A DNA stretch of 14,923 nt. It comes from Rhodospirillales bacterium (GTDB lineage: Bacteria; Pseudomonadota; Alphaproteobacteria; Acetobacterales; Acetobacteraceae). Shown here piece after piece: positions 13,984 through 14,923 of the stretch. The notes beneath the pieces were generated by a model. It was not told the origin of the DNA. It made no database searches and saw only the letters and a list, made by a program, of their open reading frames with translations. The stretch spans positions 1 through 14,923 of the forward strand of contig JAGWIL010000020.1 in the NCBI GenBank assembly GCA_028866335.1, read 5' to 3'. The translations under genes were made by a program, and so were the position numbers. The stretch's first letter is position 1, and each line of letters begins with the position of its first letter.

Positions 13984-14923
13984 GAACGCGGCTCCGCTCC
14001 GATAAAGGGATGATATAATGCATCTTCGAGTGCGCCGACGGCCTCGTCTTGATGCTGTGTTGCCGAAACCGCACCAAGCTCTGTTTGTACCAAGGCTTGC
14101 TGCCCGCCGATCAAACGTAATTTGCCGATGGCGCCACCATTATATTGCTGATCCAGATGATTTTCCTGCGCACTCACGCTTTTCAGAATGGCATCGGCCG
14201 CCTTTATCTCCGTTGCGCTGGCTTGTTCATTGGCCACGGCTTGATCGATGCTATCGAGCGCTGATTGCTGGACAGACAAAAATTGAGCGCCTGCGACCGC
14301 ACGTGCGGCAAAGGCTTTTGCGATCCCACCCTGATTTTGATTGAAAATTGGAAAGTTTATTGACAGTGAAAGCAAATATTTATTTGCTCCTTGATCATAC
14401 TCATAGCCGGGCCCGATAGAGATTCCAGGATATTGCTGCAAGATGGCCAGCCTGAGCTGCGCTTCTGCGGCTGCATAATTGTCTAGCGCCACCTGAATAT
14501 CAGGCCGCGAACTCAGTGCATTTTCCTGCAATTTTTTGATGTTTGTTGGCCATTGAGGATGTGTGAAACCGGAAAAATTAATTTCTAAATTCGTCAGGCT
14601 TGTCGTTGGCAGGCCGATGGCTTTGGCAAGCTGCGCTCGCGCAATCGCCACGCGGCGTGTTGCCTCTGCCTCCACCAAGGCGGATTGGCCGGCAGTCAGG
14701 ATGGCGGTGTTTTGATCCGCCTCGGACATTTGGCCGGCATTGACGCGCGCCGTGATGAGCGCCACGGATTGCTTAGCCAATGCGTGGGCCTGCATGTCAA
14801 ACGCCTCCGATTGCCGTGCGGTCCAGAGATTGAGCATGGCGGTACGAACTTGGCTGCGGACCATCCAAGCAGCGATAGGTAAAGCCTGTTTAGCGGCGGC
14901 GAGATGAGCCTGCGCCGCTTGCA
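13980..14923 (-). CDS. TolC/CzcC-family outer-membrane efflux lipoprotein, C-terminal part (begins at 654 across the junction)
   Basis: This is the remainder of the outer-membrane channel gene; it enters from the window end and stops at 13980. The last 149 bases duplicate the first 149, so the gene is not truncated. An apparent start at ATG 14864 (same as base 90) is internal. Features include RTAMLNLWTARQSEAFDMQA, SEADQNTAILTAGQSALVEA, SSRPDIQVALDNYAAAEAQL, then ILQQYPGISIGPGYEYDQGA and LSLSINFPIFNQNQGGIAKA, the repeated helix-strand pattern of OEP-family channels, ending in long coiled coils. The channel would let the RND-adaptor complex expel substrate directly to the outside. Its stop overlaps the adaptor start by 4 bases. 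Confidence 0.92.
   Translation of the reverse strand, partial: QAAQAHLAAAKQALPIAAWMVRSQVRTAMLNLWTARQSEAFDMQAHALAKQSVALITARVNAGQMSEADQNTAILTAGQSALVEAEATRRVAIARAQLAKAIGLPTTSLTNLEINFSGFTHPQWPTNIKKLQENALSSRPDIQVALDNYAAAEAQLRLAILQQYPGISIGPGYEYDQGANKYLLSLSINFPIFNQNQGGIAKAFAARAVAGAQFLSVQQSALDSIDQAVANEQASATEIKAADAILKSVSAQENHLDQQYNGGAIGKLRLIGGQQALVQTELGAVSATQHQDEAVGALEDALYHPFIGAEPRS
14775..14923. repeat. Terminal direct repeat, copy 2 (circular overlap)
   Basis: Identical to bases 1-149. It is redundant sequence produced where a circular molecule was opened, and the reading frame through it is the same as in the first copy. Confidence 0.95.

Noticed and set aside
13980..14864. A 294-aa truncated channel protein starting at 14864
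   Set aside because: The frame stays open through the window end and continues at 149 up to a lipoprotein signal and ATG 654, so the 14864 ATG is internal.

Overview
The window is a complete circular plasmid written out linearly with an overlap. Bases 1-149 are repeated exactly at 14775-14923, and an outer-membrane-channel gene that looks broken at both ends becomes one intact frame when the ends are joined. The true circle is therefore 14,774 bp. Gene content and protein style (Ti-type TraA relaxase with a DUF6118 neighbour, a winged-helix Rep-like protein, fairly GC-rich genes) suggest an alphaproteobacterium, perhaps an Acetobacteraceae-like acidophile (Acidiphilium/Acidocella type). That host guess is from memory of protein families, not from a search.

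Layout. (1) Cargo operon, minus strand, running across the junction: a ChrB N-terminal-domain protein (654-1202), a TolC/CzcC-type outer-membrane lipoprotein (654 down to 1, then 14774 down to 13980), a short periplasmic adaptor (13003-13983) and a heavy-metal-type RND pump (9910-12987). The first three genes overlap by 1 and 4 nt, and the pump follows after 15 nt. (2) Stability genes: a serine recombinase (1414-1983), a GNAT toxin/DUF1778 antitoxin pair (1993-2798, minus) and a ParA/ribbon-helix-helix partition pair (2976-3945), with 8-bp-phased GTAAA repeats that are probably the centromere/operator. (3) Replication: a 373-bp gene-free leader with several hairpins (3946-4318), then a winged-helix protein (4319-4990) that is the best Rep candidate by exclusion. 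(4) Mobilisation: traD (minus), a 54-aa cysteine-rich gene in front of it, an oriT with an RSF1010/Ti-like nick sequence at about 5933-5961, the traA relaxase-helicase (5986-9162) and a DUF6118 membrane protein (9182-9880). No coupling protein or type IV secretion genes are present, so the plasmid should be mobilisable but not self-transmissible.

The most unusual element is the cargo operon. A ChrB-type domain, normally tied to chromate resistance, is the promoter-proximal gene of a tripartite RND efflux system and no ChrA is present. Its promoter is a strong sigma70-like match that would give an almost leaderless mRNA, and it overlaps a pair of 15-bp direct repeats that look like regulator sites.
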